From positions 992,001 to 1,056,000 of the forward strand of contig CAVRRQ010000010.1 in assembly GCA_963723595.1 (NCBI GenBank): 64,000 nt of DNA, read 5' to 3'. The translations under genes were made by a program, and so were the position numbers. Of the stretch, positions 61,756 to 64,000 are shown in pieces. Position 1 is the first letter of the stretch. Each line of letters opens with the position of its first letter. The notes under the pieces were generated by a model. It was not told the DNA's origin, did no database searches, and saw nothing but the letters and a program-made list of their open reading frames with translations. Source of the stretch: RYN-230 sp963723595. Lineage in GTDB: Bacteria > Actinomycetota > Actinomycetes > Streptosporangiales > Streptosporangiaceae.

Positions 61756-63942
61756 GTGAGTGAGAAAGCCGAGGCGGTGACCTCGCGGGATGGCATCGCC
61801 GGCCTGGCGCCGGGCCCGGCCGTGCGGCCCGCGGCGCGCCGGCGCCGCCCGACCGGCGCCCCGCCGCCGCTGCCGCACCCGGTCTCGGTCAGCACCAGGG
61901 CCTGGCTGGCCGCCGTGGTGGTCGTGCTGGCCGGTGCGATCGTGATCTCGCTGCGCGCGCCGTCGCTCCGGCTCGACGATCAGGCCAACGCCGCGGTGCT
62001 CCGGTTTCTCGCGCGGGCGCGGACGCCGTGGCTGACCGGCGTCGCCAACGGGATCGTGGCGGCCGGCTCTGGCTGGGGGGCGACGGTGGTGGGGCTGTCG
62101 GCGGTCGTTTTGACGATGGTCTTCCGGCGCTGGCGTCACCTGCTGGTGTTCGTGTGCAGCCTGTTCTTCCTCGAGCTTGCCATGCAGTTGATCACCGATG
62201 GGCTGCAACGGCCCCGCCCGTACGGCGTGCCGATCATCGCGGGCTGGGCGGGATACTCGGCGCCAGCGCTCTCGGCAGGGATCCTCGCGCTGTTCCTCAT
62301 GGGCGTCACCTACTGCCTGGTCGTGCCGGGACGGCCCCGCTCATATGCAAAGGCAGCCAGCGCCGTCATCGTGACCGTGTTGTGCCTGGCCTACCTGTAC
62401 CTGGCCGTCGATCACGTAGATGACCTGCTCCTGGGTGCGGTGCTAGGTGTCGCGATCCCGGTCACCGCGTTCCGTTTTTTCACCCCGAACGAGGTGTTCC
62501 CGGTCACCTACCGGCGTGGCAGCACCGCGCACGTGGACGTGACCGGCCGTCGCGGCGAGGCGATCCGCCAAGGCGTGCGTGACCAGCTCGGTGTCGCCGT
62601 GACCGAGATCACTCCGGTCGGGCTGGAGTCCTCAGCCGGCTCCACGCCGCTGCGGCTGCGGGTCGAAGGCAGCCCCGATGAGTACCTGTTCGCCAAGCTG
62701 TACACCAAGGGTCACGTCCGCGCCGACCGCTGGTACAAGCTGTGGCGGACCATCCTCTACGGTTCGCTGGAGGACGAGCACCCCTTCCAGTCCGTGCGGC
62801 GCCTGGCCGAGTATGAGGACTACGCCCTGCGCCTCCTGCAGGATGTCGGGATCGGCGTGGCCAGGCCCTACGGCATCGTGGAGCTCACCCCCGAACGGGA
62901 GTACCTGGTAGCCACCGAGTACTTCGACGGTGCGGTAGAAATCGGTGACGCCGCCGTCGATGACCAGGTGATCGACCAGGGCCTGCTCCTGATCCGCACG
63001 CTGTGGGACGCGGGAATCGCCCACCGCGACATCAAGCCGGGCAACCTGATGGTCCGCGGCGGACAACTGCTGCTGATCGACGTGGCGTTCGCCCAGGTCC
63101 GCCCATCACCGTGGCGGCAGGCGGTCAACCTCGGCAACATGATGCTGGTCCTGGCCGTCCGCACCGACCCCGGCCGTGTGTACCGGCGGGCGCTGCGCTA
63201 TTTCACCGAGGCCGAGCTCGCCGAGGCGTTCGCCGCCACCCGCGGGGTAGCCAGCCCGACGCAGCTGCGCACCTTCATGAAACGCGATCCTCGCGACCTG
63301 CTCGCCGAGTTCCGCCAGCTCGCCCCGCCGCGGCGGCCGATCGTGTTGCAACGCTGGAGCGCCCGGCGGGTAATCCTGGCCGCGGGCATGCTCGCCATCT
63401 TCGCCGTGCCCACCGTCGTCGGCGTCGGCTTGTTGCTGCCGACCAGCAACCCAAGTGTGCACGTGCCCGGCTGCGGCACCGGCCGGGCGATGATCCTGGC
63501 CGCCCAGGCGGTTCCTTCGGCAGCCTTCCTGCCCTGCATCGCGGCGCTCCCGTCCGGCTGGACCGCGGCCAACGCCGAGATCTCCAGCCAGAAGGCCACC
63601 TTCTGGCTGGACTCCGATCAAGCCGGGCCGGCGGCGGTGACGATCACCCTGACCGCCCTCTGCGACACCTCGGGCGCCCGGCAGATTCCCGCCAGCCAGC
63701 CAGGGACCCGCCTGTTCGAGCGCCCGGCCACCCTGGTCCCGCAGTACTCCGATGTTCGCTACTACACCTTCCCCGGCGGCTGCGCGACCTACCAGTTCCG
63801 CTTCGTGCGAGGTGCGCCCCCGGCCCTGGCCGCCGCAGTCGGCAGCGCGCTGGCGTTCGTGCCGCGGTCGGACCTGGTCGGCTATGTCCGGCGCACCGCA
63901 GGCCTGGCCTTGTGCGGGCGAGGTGCCGCATGCCCGGGATGA
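61756..63942 (+). CDS. Membrane protein with degenerate PAP2 domain, RIO-like kinase and extracytoplasmic tail
   Basis: A 728-residue protein from GTG 61756 (GGGAGG 9 bases upstream). Residues 45-235 are a six-helix PAP2-like domain; LQRPRPYG and VDHVDDLLLG are kept, but the PSGH motif is SAPALS, so the phosphatase is probably dead. Residues 270-540 are a RIO/ABC1-like kinase: Lys in YLFAKLYTKG, catalytic HRDIKPGN at about 423, and metal-binding Asp in LLIDVAFAQV. A helix near 555-580 leads to an outside domain with Cys pairs. It is related to the N-terminal part of lysylphosphatidylglycerol synthase-like proteins. The final 58 bases of the window hold no gene. Confidence 0.82.
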   Translation: MSEKAEAVTSRDGIAGLAPGPAVRPAARRRRPTGAPPPLPHPVSVSTRAWLAAVVVVLAGAIVISLRAPSLRLDDQANAAVLRFLARARTPWLTGVANGIVAAGSGWGATVVGLSAVVLTMVFRRWRHLLVFVCSLFFLELAMQLITDGLQRPRPYGVPIIAGWAGYSAPALSAGILALFLMGVTYCLVVPGRPRSYAKAASAVIVTVLCLAYLYLAVDHVDDLLLGAVLGVAIPVTAFRFFTPNEVFPVTYRRGSTAHVDVTGRRGEAIRQGVRDQLGVAVTEITPVGLESSAGSTPLRLRVEGSPDEYLFAKLYTKGHVRADRWYKLWRTILYGSLEDEHPFQSVRRLAEYEDYALRLLQDVGIGVARPYGIVELTPEREYLVATEYFDGAVEIGDAAVDDQVIDQGLLLIRTLWDAGIAHRDIKPGNLMVRGGQLLLIDVAFAQVRPSPWRQAVNLGNMMLVLAVRTDPGRVYRRALRYFTEAELAEAFAATRGVASPTQLRTFMKRDPRDLLAEFRQLAPPRRPIVLQRWSARRVILAAGMLAIFAVPTVVGVGLLLPTSNPSVHVPGCGTGRAMILAAQAVPSAAFLPCIAALPSGWTAANAEISSQKATFWLDSDQAGPAAVTITLTALCDTSGARQIPASQPGTRLFERPATLVPQYSDVRYYTFPGGCATYQFRFVRGAPPALAAAVGSALAFVPRSDLVGYVRRTAGLALCGRGAACPG

Positions 63943-64000
63943 CCCGGCCGGCCGCGGCCCCTGAGGAGCACGCGCTTCTGGCCAGCCCGCGCAGGGCCGC

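Overview
The window is high-GC actinobacterial chromosome, probably from a soil actinomycete. The signs are GTG starts, strong GC bias at third codon positions, many ATGA start/stop overlaps, two Lsr2-type nucleoid proteins, a DUF397 protein, F420/FMN luciferase-like oxidoreductases, a fragment of the mycothiol-linked maleylpyruvate isomerase family, and NarL-type two-component genes. No rRNA, tRNA, CRISPR array, integrase or replication origin was recognised. Order-level placement (Streptosporangiales-like) is a guess.

Layout. 0-9 kb: small metabolic and redox genes (methyltransferase, luciferase-like oxidoreductase, MOSC protein, Lsr2, PrxQ-type peroxiredoxin, Nudix, GlxA-type regulator, VOC protein), then an NCS1 permease. 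10-18.6 kb: a six-gene minus-strand operon with two ABC-2 exporters and a LolA-like protein, divergent from a histidine kinase/response regulator pair that probably controls it. 18.7-24 kb: gene relics, a LysM-like protein, a GH16 enzyme, an AhpD-like protein and two broken M16 peptidase genes. 24-31 kb: an APC permease, a serine hydrolase, an alanine-dehydrogenase-like enzyme, an IS630 remnant beside a truncated gene, and a second Lsr2. 31-38 kb: PspC, small proteins, aldehyde dehydrogenase, and an MFS exporter divergent from a MocR regulator. 38-46 kb: YihY, a cation/proton antiporter and a SulP transporter in one direction; PPK2 and a diacylglycerol-kinase-like enzyme in the other; then a broken multi-domain membrane gene. 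46-53 kb: lipoprotein, MscS channel, TetR with paired operators, internally deleted aldo/keto reductase, luciferase-like oxidoreductase, MarC. 53-64 kb: a DUF4062/NB-ARC/TPR signalling ATPase, hydrolase relics, gamma-glutamyltransferase, an unusual stand-alone cytochrome b, a winged-helix regulator, and a membrane protein joining a degenerate PAP2 domain to a RIO-like kinase.

Two things stand out. First, many genes are damaged: single-base frameshifts (Nudix, GlxA-type regulator, one ABC permease, response regulator, AhpD-like, PPK2, both M16 genes) and relics that have lost their start, end or middle. In most frameshifted genes the protein stays recognisable across frames, which suggests very recent loss or sequence error; the relics with deletions look like real decay. 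Second, the best candidates for little-described biology are the DUF4062-STAND ATPase at 53.2-55.8 kb and the PAP2/RIO-kinase membrane protein at 61.8-63.9 kb.
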